A DNA stretch of 64,000 nucleotides, taken from Bradyrhizobium iriomotense. Lineage in GTDB: Bacteria; Pseudomonadota; Alphaproteobacteria; Rhizobiales; Xanthobacteraceae. The translations under genes and the position numbers were made by a program. The stretch covers positions 310,001-374,000 of the forward strand of contig NZ_JAFCJZ010000002.1 of assembly GCF_018130765.1 (NCBI RefSeq), written 5' to 3'. Positions 8,084-16,600 of the stretch are shown here, in pieces. Numbering within the stretch: position 1 is the stretch's first letter; each line of letters starts with the position of its first letter. The notes below the pieces were generated by a model. The model was not told the DNA's origin, made no database searches, and saw only the letters and a list, made by a program, of their open reading frames with translations.

Positions 8084-8494
8084 TTGGAAAAGTTGAAAAA
8101 CTACCGACCGACCGAAAAAGAGCCTTTCATGAACGACCGGCAGAAGGAGTACTTCCGTTTGAAGCTCCTCGCCTGGAAGGATGAGATCCTCAAAGAGTCC
8201 AAGCTCACCCTGCAGGCTCTGCAGGAGGAGAACGTGAACCACCCCGATCTCGCCGATCGGGCATCGTCCGAAACCGACCGCGCCATCGAACTCCGCGCCC
8301 GCGACCGCCAGCGCAAGTTGATCGCCAAGATCGACGCCGCGCTCCAGCGTATCGAGGACAACACCTACGGCTATTGCGAGGACACCGGCGAGCCAATTTC
8401 GTTGAAGCGGCTCGAAGCCCGGCCCATCGCAACGCTCTCGGTGGAAGCGCAGGAGCGCCACGAGAAACGCGAGAAGGTTTATCGCGACGAATAA
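8084..8494 (+). CDS. dksA: RNA polymerase-binding factor DksA
   Basis: A 136-residue DksA (TTG start at 8084; an internal ATG at 8129 is possible). DksA binds the RNA polymerase secondary channel and, with ppGpp, retunes rRNA and flagellar promoters. Visible are the coiled-coil region, with the tip near NHPDLADRASSETDRAIELR, and the C-terminal globular domain YGYCEDTGEPISLKRLEARP. Only one of the four zinc-finger cysteines of the enterobacterial protein is present, which is known among alphaproteobacterial DksA proteins. The gene has its own terminator. The Tn7-like element begins 35 bp after its stop codon, making dksA the probable attachment gene. Confidence 0.94.
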   Translation: MEKLKNYRPTEKEPFMNDRQKEYFRLKLLAWKDEILKESKLTLQALQEENVNHPDLADRASSETDRAIELRARDRQRKLIAKIDAALQRIEDNTYGYCEDTGEPISLKRLEARPIATLSVEAQERHEKREKVYRDE

Positions 8495-8500
8495 GGTCCG

Positions 8501-8528
8501 AGCCGCAGCGATGCGGCTCTTTGTTTTT
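8501..8528 (+). terminator. dksA terminator, abutting transposon left end
   Basis: A 7-bp stem (AGCCGCA / TGCGGCT) with a GCGA loop is followed by CTTTGTTTTTG. The last five bases, TTTTG at 8525-8529, are the duplicated target site of the transposon. The insertion therefore falls in the terminator T-tract but leaves it functional. Confidence 0.85.
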
Positions 8529-8529
8529 G
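8525..8529. repeat. Target-site duplication, left copy (TTTTG)
   Basis: TTTTG directly precedes the left terminal repeat, and the same pentamer directly follows the right terminal repeat at 59367-59371. The site is 31-35 bp beyond the dksA stop codon. Confidence 0.88.
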
Positions 8530-8556
8530 TATGCCGACACGCTTAGACCGCGTCGA
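8530..8556 (+). repeat. Transposon left terminal inverted repeat with TnsB site L1
   Basis: The terminal sequence begins TATGCCGACACGC and continues AGACCGCGTCGA. The inverted right end reads TGTGCTGACACAATA then the same AGACCGCGTCGA. The inner 21 bp (8536-8556) form the presumed first TnsB binding site. Confidence 0.85.
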
Positions 8557-8697
8557 TGACGCTCTAAGAGTGGGGCGGTAGGTCTATTGCTATTTCTTCT
8601 ACCGGGCGTTGCGGCCCGGTGAGAATTTGCTTTCTATCGGCGCCTGCCGACGGCGGCGGATTCGCTAGTTTTGTTTCAAATTTCGAACTCAGCGCCT
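8554..8697 (+). repeat. Left-end duplicated segment, copy 1
   Basis: About 140 bp that recur, diverged, at 10514-10650. Both copies begin with the same 19 bp (CGATGACGCTCTAAGAGTG), share the hairpin ACCGGGC...GCCCGGT (8601-8620 here) and the block GGTGAGAATT, and fade out near GGCGCT. Copy 1 starts inside TnsB site L1. Confidence 0.8.
8559..8579 (+). promoter_or_regulatory. Probable second TnsB site at left end (L2)
   Basis: CTCTAAGAGTGGGGCGGT closely matches the inverted right-end site R2 (core CAAGAATGGGGCGAT at 59291-59312). It follows L1 by 2 bp, giving the roughly 22-bp tandem spacing of TnsB sites. Confidence 0.6.
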
Positions 8698-8925
8698 GGG
8701 CTGACCACGCCCGCAGCCAAGCGGAACGCCCGCGCGATCTGATCGGCTGTCGGTTGCGTCAGGTAGGACATTTCGCTGCGATCGGCGGTCTTGACGAAGG
8801 CCTACACCGGCACGCCGGCGATCAGCTTGACCTTCCAAGCTTGGCGATCTCCTCAGCGGGGATCGTGATCCGGGCGTTACGATAGATCGCGCCTGTTTGC
8901 CGGTTGCCGCAGCGGCTTGAGAGCC
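8676..8925 (-). pseudogene. Broken gene of unknown function at left end
   Basis: Reading the minus strand gives GAIYRNARITIPAEEIAKLG, then a frameshift into WKVKLIAGVPV, an in-frame stop, and then AFVKTADRSEMSYLTQPTAD continuing through IARAFRLAAGVVSPGAEFEI to a stop at 8676-8678. The fragments are protein-like and continuous only if one frameshift and one stop are ignored, so this is a decayed gene. I do not recognise the family. Its 3' end falls inside the duplicated segment shared with 10514-10650. Confidence 0.5.
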
Positions 8926-8938
8926 CGCCAGGTGGCTT

Positions 8939-9925
8939 TTAGCGCGACCGAGCAATCATCAGCAAGATGCCGCCGATTTGCGGCAAGAGCGCCAGCAGTA
9001 TTAGGCGCAGCATTGCGAAGGCATCAGCCCCCGGGTTCGCGACTCCGACACTGAGCCAGGCCACGATCTTAGCGGCCGCGTCGGTTTGGGGATCCGCGGC
9101 ACGTTCGACCGCACTCAGCGCAGCATCGAGCGCGCGTTGGCGATCCGTCACGGCTTGCTCGCGCTCGCGACAGAAGCGACCCACTCCGCCGGCGCATTCT
9201 CGGTTACGTGCCGCAACGGCGTCACGCAACGCGTCCTGCGCTATCGTTACGGCTGGCGTCACGCGTGACGCGCGGGTGAGGGTGACGTCCGCGATGTTGA
9301 CGGAAGCGAACCCGATGCCAGACGTGACGGCGAACACAAAGGTCGCCAACCATACCAGCCAAGCTATGATGGCTGTGGCCCGACGGCGTGCCTGCCAAAG
9401 CTGGACGGCGGTGGGGGGCACCGCCAGGGCCACAAGATCGCTGGCGATGCCGATGGCGAGAAAAAGCAATCCAGCAAGATCGGTCGAACCCAGCGTCTGG
9501 GCGAACCAACCGTTCATCGTGATGCCAACGGCAGCGAGTGCGAGGGCTGCCACCGTCAACCCGTGCGCGCTGATCGGCCGCCCGTTCGTCACCTGGCTGA
9601 GTGGCTCCGTGACGTGCGTGACGTCGGCGGAGACGGGTAACGTGACGGCGAGCGTGACGGGCGTGATGGACGTAACGGGCGTGACGGGCGTGACGGCCGT
9701 GACGGGTAACGCGGCAGGCGTGACGGTGACGTTGGACGCGACTGGCAACCCAACGACCGCAGCGACTGGCTGGGCATCAGGTAGCGCTTCGGGCGGAGCA
9801 CTAGCCGGCGCTATTTGGCGCTGTTGCCGCTTGCGCTGCCGATAAGCGCGCTGTCGCTCGGCGGCCGTTTTGGGCCGGCGGGCTTCTTGGTCGGGGACAG
9901 TTGATGCAACGCTATCGTCAACCAT
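8939..9925 (-). CDS. Membrane protein with Val-Thr repeat linker
   Basis: A 328-residue protein I do not recognise. Residues 18-38 are strongly basic (TAAERQRAYRQRKRQQRQ). Residues about 55-110 form a repetitive Val/Thr/Pro linker (VTAVTPVTPVTSITPVT) encoded by imperfect 9-bp repeats of CGTGACGGG. The second half holds about four hydrophobic helices, including LTVAALALAAVGITMNGWFA, an ATAIIAWLVWLATFVFAV segment and a C-terminal LRLILLALLPQIGGILLMIA, with a charged, coiled-coil-like loop of roughly residues 235-290. The layout suggests a cytoplasmic basic head tethered to the inner membrane. It is the first complete cargo gene beside the left end, transcribed toward it. Function unknown. Confidence 0.7.
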   Translation of the reverse strand: MVDDSVASTVPDQEARRPKTAAERQRAYRQRKRQQRQIAPASAPPEALPDAQPVAAVVGLPVASNVTVTPAALPVTAVTPVTPVTSITPVTLAVTLPVSADVTHVTEPLSQVTNGRPISAHGLTVAALALAAVGITMNGWFAQTLGSTDLAGLLFLAIGIASDLVALAVPPTAVQLWQARRRATAIIAWLVWLATFVFAVTSGIGFASVNIADVTLTRASRVTPAVTIAQDALRDAVAARNRECAGGVGRFCREREQAVTDRQRALDAALSAVERAADPQTDAAAKIVAWLSVGVANPGADAFAMLRLILLALLPQIGGILLMIARSR

Positions 9926-10513
9926 TGGAAATCGGTTCCTATCGGCTCTGATGGTCAGGCAATCAGGTCAGTCGGCCGGCCCGCGACGGCGTGCCTTGGC
10001 CTCGGTCGCTTCTTGCTCATCGAACGCAGCTCTCCGCTCGCCGTCCCGACATGGATCGGCGTTCGCCGCTCGCGCGGCGTCGGTGGAATTGTCTGTCGTG
10101 TGGCCCGGGGGCGCCGCCGCCGTTCACCCGAACGGTCGCGAATCCTAGGCGAAGGTCCCTCGCGCAAGAGAAGGCGGCGCCGGCCTACGTCTTAGGCCTG
10201 CGGTCAACTGAGGCCATGCCCCGGTGAAGATCAACAAGAATCTTCGAAAAAGAGAAGTTAGATCAGTGACTTACGGCAGACGAATCCTTGAAAAATTGCA
10301 CCCGGAAATTGGCTAAGTCAGCTAAATCGCGAGATTTTCCGGAATCCGGCATCCGGCGTTAACCATCGCGATTTTTCTGTAGATTTGCTGCCGAACCGGG
10401 CCGCTTCCGGGGCCCCTCGCGTGGCTACAGCTCGACGAAATCGGCCATCCTTGCCTCTGCGCACGCTCGCCAGACGGGGGCTGCACCGGTTGAAGCCACG
10501 CGTTGGCGGGAAC
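9926..10513. other. Gene-free stretch upstream of the membrane protein
   Basis: About 590 bp with no convincing gene on either strand. Short frames in 9955-10227 are Arg-rich and look like shadows. Positions 10320-10378 contain an inverted pair around CGCGATTTT-type sequence and direct copies of CCGGAATCCGGCATCCGG. It probably holds the promoter of the 8939-9925 gene. Confidence 0.45.
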
Positions 10514-10650
10514 CGATGACGCTCTAAGAGTGCGGAGGTCTATTACACTTTCTGCTACCGGGCGTTGCGACCCGGTGAGAATTGCTTTCTATTGACGCCC
10601 CCGCGGCAGCCGATTCGATGATTTTGTTCCGGATTTTGAACTGGGCGCTG
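10514..10650 (+). repeat. Left-end duplicated segment, copy 2
   Basis: Second, diverged copy of 8554-8697, lying directly before the SF2 helicase gene. It keeps the CTCTAAGAGTG motif of TnsB site L2 but lacks a recognisable L1 site or terminal repeat. It may be a relic of an older left end. Confidence 0.75.
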
Positions 10651-10715
10651 GCGGACGAATTCTCGCCGGCGACCGCGCCCGTCGGCGCCAGCAGTAAAGT
10701 TTTGGAGTAAACCCC

Positions 10716-13202
10716 GTGGCCCTCGACTACAAGAAGATCAAATCCGGCCTCCCATCGACGAAGCCAACCGACCCCCGCAAGATCTTCACGACGCTCAAGC
10801 GCGACACGACCAAGTTCAAGCGACCGTCGGACGAGCAGGGCGACGTGTTCGACGCCTGGTACGGCAAGAGGACGCGGGGCGACAACACCCTGAAAATGAA
10901 CACCGGCTCCGGCAAGACCGTGGTCGGCTTGCTGTGCCTGCAGAGCAGCCTGAACGAAGGCGTCGGGCCCGCGGTGTACGTCACGCCCGACAACTACCTC
11001 CTTCGCCAGGTCATCGCCGAAGCCGGGTCCTTGGGCGTGGCGGTGACCGAAGACGAGGGAGACGCGGCCTTCCTCTCCGGGAACGCGATCCTCGTCATCA
11101 ACATCTGGAAGCTCGTCAACGGCAGATCCGTCTTCGGCGTCGGGCGCGGCGGCGCCAAGATCGAGATCGGAAGCCTCGTCATCGATGACGCGCACGCCTG
11201 CCTCGCGACCGTCGCCGACCAGTTCAAGATACGGCTACCCGCTTCGCATCCCGCTTACGACGCCTTACTGGAGCTGTTCAAGCCGGATCTCGAAAACCAG
11301 TCGGCGTCGGCCTATCTCGACGTCGCCGACCACGATCCGCAGATCGCCATGGCGGTGCCGTTCTGGGCCTGGAAGAACAAGCAGAGCGAAGTCCTTCGAA
11401 TCCTGCATCCTCACCGCGGCGACGAGACGTTGAAGTGGCCGTGGCGCCTCGTCGAGGATGTCCTGGAGCTCTGCCAGTGCGCGTTCGGAGGCGGCAACGT
11501 CGAGATCGCGCCGCGCTTCATCCCGATCGACAACATCCCCGCGTTCACCGGCGCGAAGCGGCGCATCTACATGACCGCGACCCTGGCGGACGACGGCGTG
11601 TTGGTCAGCCACTTCCAGGCCGACGCCGCCGAGGTTGCCGATCCTATTCGGCCCAAGGGCGGCGGCGACATCGGCGACCGCATGATCCTCGCGCCGCAGG
11701 AGATCAACCCCGACATCACAATGGACGAGATCAAGGCGCTGGTCGCAGCCAAGGCCAAGACCATCAACGTCGCGGTCATCGTGCCGTCGAAGAAGAGGGC
11801 GGAATTCTGGTCCGACATCGCCAACCAGACGCTTACGGCCGAAAACATCGAGGAGGGGACCGACAAGCTCCGCAAGGGGCACGTCGGCCTGACGGTATTC
11901 GTCGGCAAGTACGACGGCGTCGATCTGCCTGCCAAGGCCTGCGAACTTCTGGTAATCGACGGTCTGCCCGAGCTCTATGGCCTGCTGGAGAGGATCGAGC
12001 AGGAAGCGCTGGACGGTACCCGCCGGCAATTGGTCCGCCAAGTACAACGGATCGAGCAGGGCATGGGGCGCGGCGTGCGTTCCAGCCAGGATCACTGCGT
12101 CGTTCTCCTCGTTGGCGCCAAGCTGACGCAGCGCCTGCATCGGCCGGATGCCCGGGCGCTGTTCTCGTCCGCGACGCGCGCGCAACTCGATCTCGGGCGT
12201 GAGGTCACCGCGCAATTGAAAGGCAAGCCACTGTCCGAGATCGAGACGGTGATGGACCTCTGCCTGACGGGCGACGATGAATGGCTCGACGCCAGCAGAT
12301 CCGCCGTCGTCAACGCGGATGCCGGCGATGCGAGCCACGTCGACGAGACCGTGGTCGCGCTGCGCAAGGCCTTCGATTTCGCGCGCTCGAAGCGGTTCGA
12401 CCTCGCTGAGCAAACGGTCCAGGAGGCCGTCAGGAAGGTGACCGAGAAGAAGGCGCTCGGCTACTTGAAGCAACAGCTTGCGGAGTACGTCCATCACACC
12501 GACCAGACGAAGGCGCAAGAAATCCAACTTGCGGCGGTTCAGGCCAACCCCGCGTTGGTGCGCCCGATCAGCGGCATCGTCTACAGCAAGCTCAGCGTCC
12601 CCAAGGACAGCCAGGCCGCCATGGCGGTAACATTCATGAAGCGCTTCCTCGAAGCGAACGATCTGATTATGTGGGTCAATGCGCTGATCGAAACGTTGGC
12701 GTGGGGCGAGGAAAACAGCAAGAAATTCGAGTCGACGATGTTCGATCTCGGCCTCTTCCTCGGCTTCGGATCCCAGCGACCCGAACAAGACACCGGTCGC
12801 GGGCCCGATAACCTCTGGGCTCTGGGCTCTCTGCAGTACCTTGTGATCGAGTGCAAGAGCGGCGCCGTCAAGGCGACTGCCATCAACAAGCACGACTGCA
12901 ACCAGCTCACCGGCTCCATGACGTGGTTCGCCGACAAGTACGACAAGAGCTGCAGCGCGACGCCGGTCATGGTGCATCCGAAGATCACGCCCGAGCACGC
13001 CGCGACCCTGCATGCCGACGCGAGGATCATCACGGTGGAATGCCTGGCTCGCCTGGTCGAGGCGGTCAGGAAGTACGCGGTGGCGATCAGCCAGAAGAAC
13101 GGCTACGCGGACGTCAAGGTAGTGGCTGCCCAGTTGAACCACTTCGGTCTGACACCGAACGATTTGGTCACGAAGTTTACCGTGCGCTTCAAGAAGTCCT
13201 GA
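10716..13202 (+). CDS. SF2 DEAD/DEAH-type helicase with nuclease-like C-terminus
   Basis: An 828-residue protein. The helicase core has Walker A MNTGSGKT (residues 61-68), a DDAH box in LVIDDAHACL (157-160), motif III-like MTATL (286-290), and motif VI QRIEQGMGRGVRS (444-456). The C-terminal third contains QYLVIECKSGAVKA (about residues 708-720), the E-x-K half of a PD-(D/E)XK nuclease. The pattern therefore suggests a helicase-nuclease acting on foreign DNA. It starts at GTG 10716 with GGAG 8 bp upstream. It is a single-gene unit in plus orientation just inside the left-end repeat. It resembles stand-alone helicases of defence islands (HamB-like), but no HamA partner is seen, so the system cannot be named. 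Confidence 0.8.
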   Translation: MALDYKKIKSGLPSTKPTDPRKIFTTLKRDTTKFKRPSDEQGDVFDAWYGKRTRGDNTLKMNTGSGKTVVGLLCLQSSLNEGVGPAVYVTPDNYLLRQVIAEAGSLGVAVTEDEGDAAFLSGNAILVINIWKLVNGRSVFGVGRGGAKIEIGSLVIDDAHACLATVADQFKIRLPASHPAYDALLELFKPDLENQSASAYLDVADHDPQIAMAVPFWAWKNKQSEVLRILHPHRGDETLKWPWRLVEDVLELCQCAFGGGNVEIAPRFIPIDNIPAFTGAKRRIYMTATLADDGVLVSHFQADAAEVADPIRPKGGGDIGDRMILAPQEINPDITMDEIKALVAAKAKTINVAVIVPSKKRAEFWSDIANQTLTAENIEEGTDKLRKGHVGLTVFVGKYDGVDLPAKACELLVIDGLPELYGLLERIEQEALDGTRRQLVRQVQRIEQGMGRGVRSSQDHCVVLLVGAKLTQRLHRPDARALFSSATRAQLDLGREVTAQLKGKPLSEIETVMDLCLTGDDEWLDASRSAVVNADAGDASHVDETVVALRKAFDFARSKRFDLAEQTVQEAVRKVTEKKALGYLKQQLAEYVHHTDQTKAQEIQLAAVQANPALVRPISGIVYSKLSVPKDSQAAMAVTFMKRFLEANDLIMWVNALIETLAWGEENSKKFESTMFDLGLFLGFGSQRPEQDTGRGPDNLWALGSLQYLVIECKSGAVKATAINKHDCNQLTGSMTWFADKYDKSCSATPVMVHPKITPEHAATLHADARIITVECLARLVEAVRKYAVAISQKNGYADVKVVAAQLNHFGLTPNDLVTKFTVRFKKS

Positions 13203-13260
13203 GCGAGGCGGGAGAATCACGTGAACGCCAAGCCGGGCGGGAAGAAGCGCAAGCGCCTCG

Positions 13261-13512
13261 ATCTGCCTGGCCGAGAATCGCTATGCATTCTGGGGCGCCT
13301 ATCACGTGGCGCGAGCGGCGAAGATCAAGAGCGGAGGCTCGCTCTGCTTCGTTTCCGGCTCCCGGAGCGCGCGTCTCTCGGTAAACACCGTGCTGCAGGG
13401 AGCCGTGGCTGCGGCGATGGAGGCGTTGACGCGCGGGCTTGCTCTCGAACTCGCGCCGCTGCGGGTCTACACATCGGCGGACGGTGACCAGCGTTCAGAT
13501 TGCCACCATTGA
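13261..13512 (+). pseudogene. Remnant of a short-chain dehydrogenase
   Basis: One frame reads FWGAYHVARAAKIKSGGSLC, continues through FVSGSRSARLSVNTVLQG, and ends AVAAAMEALTRGLALELAPL then RVYTSA. This is the central part of a classical SDR (GGSI-F-SG, then GAV-A-EALTRGLALELAPIRVN). The Rossmann N-terminus and the C-terminus are absent, and the catalytic Tyr-x-x-x-Lys is lost. It is a truncated relic between two defence-like genes, with no function expected. Confidence 0.7.
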
Positions 13513-13674
13513 ACCAAAGAGGGAATTCCTTTTGCTTGCGAGCCGGTTGTCCGCGAGGCAATATGCAAGCGAAATCAAGGGGGCATAGCTTGTTCTGAGG
13601 GGGCCGGCGTCGGCAATTTCACAAGGAACGAGACGGCATGCCTGGCGACTCAGTTCAGGTGGCAGTTCCAGTTT

Positions 13675-16600
13675 ATGACGACGTTCGGGCAAACTAACGG
13701 CAACAACTCTTCTCGCTCGACCAGGTCCAGTGAGGGTATTTCCGGCATCGCCGAGTTGGTGCGAGAAGGCGTCCGCAAAGCTCGGGAAAAGCTGATCGAT
13801 CTCAGCATGCGTAATACCATGCTGAACTTTCGTCATTCGGAGACGTCGGCAAAGCACGTCCGCATCGTCGACGAGGATTTGGCGCTGCTGATCGCAGCCT
13901 TGGCCTCGGGCAAATCCCTCGATGTCATTCCGATTCCACCTGTCGAGCAGGTTCCTCGGGACGAGGAGACCGACGATTTCCGAGCCGCCCTGAAGACGGC
14001 TAAGGAAACCGATTCGGACTGGCTGGCCGCTGAAGATGCGCGTCGCGCTGCAGGTAACCGCCGTCGCACGAAGGATAAGGTCGCTGAAAGGGCGCTACGC
14101 GATCGTGTGAGGGCGAAGCTCGGGATGCTAGAATGGCGGGTCGCGACCGATGCTAGAGCAAGAGCCCGGGAACTCGGAATAGACCCATCGTACGATCTGC
14201 CGCCGTCCAAACGCTCCGCGCAAAAGCACCATGCAGACAACACTCTGCAGACACTCTTTTTCCCGGATCGCCTGGAGCCGAAACTGGCCAGCATCCACAG
14301 TGCCGCGCGGGCGCTCCAGGAGGATGCCGGCCTCAGCGCGCTATACTTCGCGGTCGGCTTCCTCGAATGGTACGAACAGGACGATTCGACGGATCCATCG
14401 TACGCTCCCCTCGTCTTGTTGCCGATCAACATGGAGAAGCGCATCGCGAGCGGCGAGTACGTCTATTCCATCGCCGGACGGGACGACGACGAAGCGAGCA
14501 ATGTCGCGCTTCGCGAAAAGCTGAAGCGCTTCGCGATAGATCTGCCCGAGTACGATCCAGAGGCCGGAATTGAAACTTATCTTTCCGGCGTAGCTGCCCG
14601 CCTCACCAACAAACCTCGATGGAAGGTTCGGCGCTTCGCGACCGTCGGGCTCTTTTCATTTGCCCGGCAGGCGATGTGGAGCGATCTCGACTCGGCTCGA
14701 TGGCCGGCCGACTCCCGTCCAGAGGCTCACGAATTGCTGGGGCAAGTCTACGGCGATGTCGTCGGCGAGCACGGCGACAACGTCGCTGCGGTCTACGACG
14801 TCGACCATCCAGAGCTCGAGTCTCAAGCCCCCGCGTTGGTCATCGAGGCCGACGCCTCGCAGCTCAGCGCCGTGATCGACGCCACAAGCGGGAAGAACCT
14901 CGTCATCCAGGGGCCGCCAGGCACCGGCAAGTCGCAGGCGATCACCAACATCATCGCCAACGCTCTTTGGCACGGCAAATCGGTCTTGTTCGTCTCCGAA
15001 AAGATGGCCGCGTTGAAGGTGGTCAAGGATCGGCTCGATCATATGGGCCTCGGGCTTTATTGCCTTGAGGTGCACTCCGCTAAAGCTTCGAAGGCGTCGG
15101 TCCTCAAATCGATACGCGAGCGCATGGAAACCCCGCGTAGCGCCGCGAACGTCCAGGAGGTCGAGAGCGCCCGCGAAGCTCTTCGCCAGGCGCGTCAGCG
15201 TCTCACCGAGTATGCGAGTCTGATCAACAGCTCGGCCGGCGCTACCGGCCTCAGCGTTCATCAGGTCCTTTGGGGCGACTCCACCAGAGCCGGTCAAGAG
15301 CCTGCACCTCCAAGACCGACGACGGAGTTCCGTTTTCCGGAGCCGTTAGGCATCGACCGTTTCAAGCTCGCCGAACTGGTCGGACTCGGCAAAGCCTTGG
15401 ACGATTGGGCGATGGCGATGGGGGCCGCCGCCGAACCGAAGCATCAGCCTTGGCGCGGCGTCGGGAACCTCAACCTGAACCGCTTCGATCGGACCAGGGC
15501 CGTTGAAGTCGTGGCGGGTTGGGGCGCCGCGCTGAGGCAGCTTCTGCAGCACGTCGAGGCACTCGCCGGCGCGACGTCGTGGGACGGTCTAAACTCGCCG
15601 GCCGACGCCTCCGCGGCAGCGACGATCGTTTCCGATCTACCCACACCGGCGGTGGACGTCGAGGAGAAGTTGCTCACCCTTGCGTCCGGCGAATCGGCTC
15701 GAAAGTCGCTCGACGATTGGGTCGATCGTTGCTTAAGAGCCCATGATCTCGAACTGCAGGTAGACGGTATCTGCTCAAAGCAGGCGCTCGAAACCAACAG
15801 TGAAGGCGTCGGGACGCTGTTCGAGAGGGCGAAGGCTCTCGAAGTAGCCACTCTGTCGGTCGATGCGATATCGACGAATCTCGAAGCGGCGAGACAATCC
15901 GCTGCGAGACTTGATTCCTTGGTCCGACTGATGGCGGACCTGCTCAGCGCGGCGAGCCGTGATCCGAATGCGCCATCCGACGTCAAGTCAGAGGCGATGG
16001 CCGCGGGCTACCTTCTCGTCGTTCCCAAGATCCGGCAGGACAATCTTCGCTATCGCTCGCAGGCACTCACGGCGGAAGCGGCGATCGACGATTTGGGTAC
16101 CGCCCACGAGCTTGCTGGCGAGGTCAAATCCGCGGCGGCCGAAGCAAGCTTTTCGGAGCAGGCTACGACGAGGCTTGCTGACTCGATTCCGTCTGTGGCC
16201 GAACTGCGTCGAGCTGCAGGAACGTTTCGCTCTACTGGTTTCTTCGGCAAAATCTTCGGAGGAGAATGGCGGGCTGCGCGCGCCGTCTGCCGCCAAACCT
16301 TTCCGGACGAGCCCCAGCTTCCTCCGGTCGATGCTGCAAAACGGCTGATTGCGGCGGCTCTGTGGAAGGATCGGTTGCATCGGTTGGAGGAATGCGCCGA
16401 AGCAAAAGCTGCTGCCGGTCGACACTGGAAAGGGGCGGAAACTCCGTTCGAGCGCCTCATTGAAGTGTCGGAATGGATGCGATCGGTCCAGAAAGTGACT
16501 CCTCCCGGCGAGTCGGGCTCACGAGAATTGCGGCGGCTGGCGTTCGAAGGCGGCCCCGACGAATTCGCGATGCTCGTCCGCTTCGCGGAAGCTGCCGGCA

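Noticed and set aside
8528..8530. Placing the left terminus at the TGT at 8528
   Set aside because: It would give a canonical TGT end, but it needs a 2-bp gap in the terminal-repeat alignment and the flanking pentamers would be GTTTT and TTTTG, which do not match. Starting at 8530 gives an ungapped 22/27 match and identical TTTTG duplications.
8554..8697. att site of a tyrosine or serine recombinase island
   Set aside because: The direct repeat first looked like attL/attR, but no integrase lies between or near the copies, and copy 1 overlaps TnsB sites of the Tn7-like end.
10524..11195. 223-codon minus-strand frame across the helicase start
   Set aside because: It is mostly antisense to the SF2 helicase. 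Only its tail lies in the duplicated left-end segment, where the other copy has stops.
11265..13220. 651-codon minus-strand frame opposite the SF2 helicase
   Set aside because: Long antisense open frames are common in GC-rich genes. Its translation is Arg/Asp/Val-rich without motifs, while the plus strand has clear helicase motifs.
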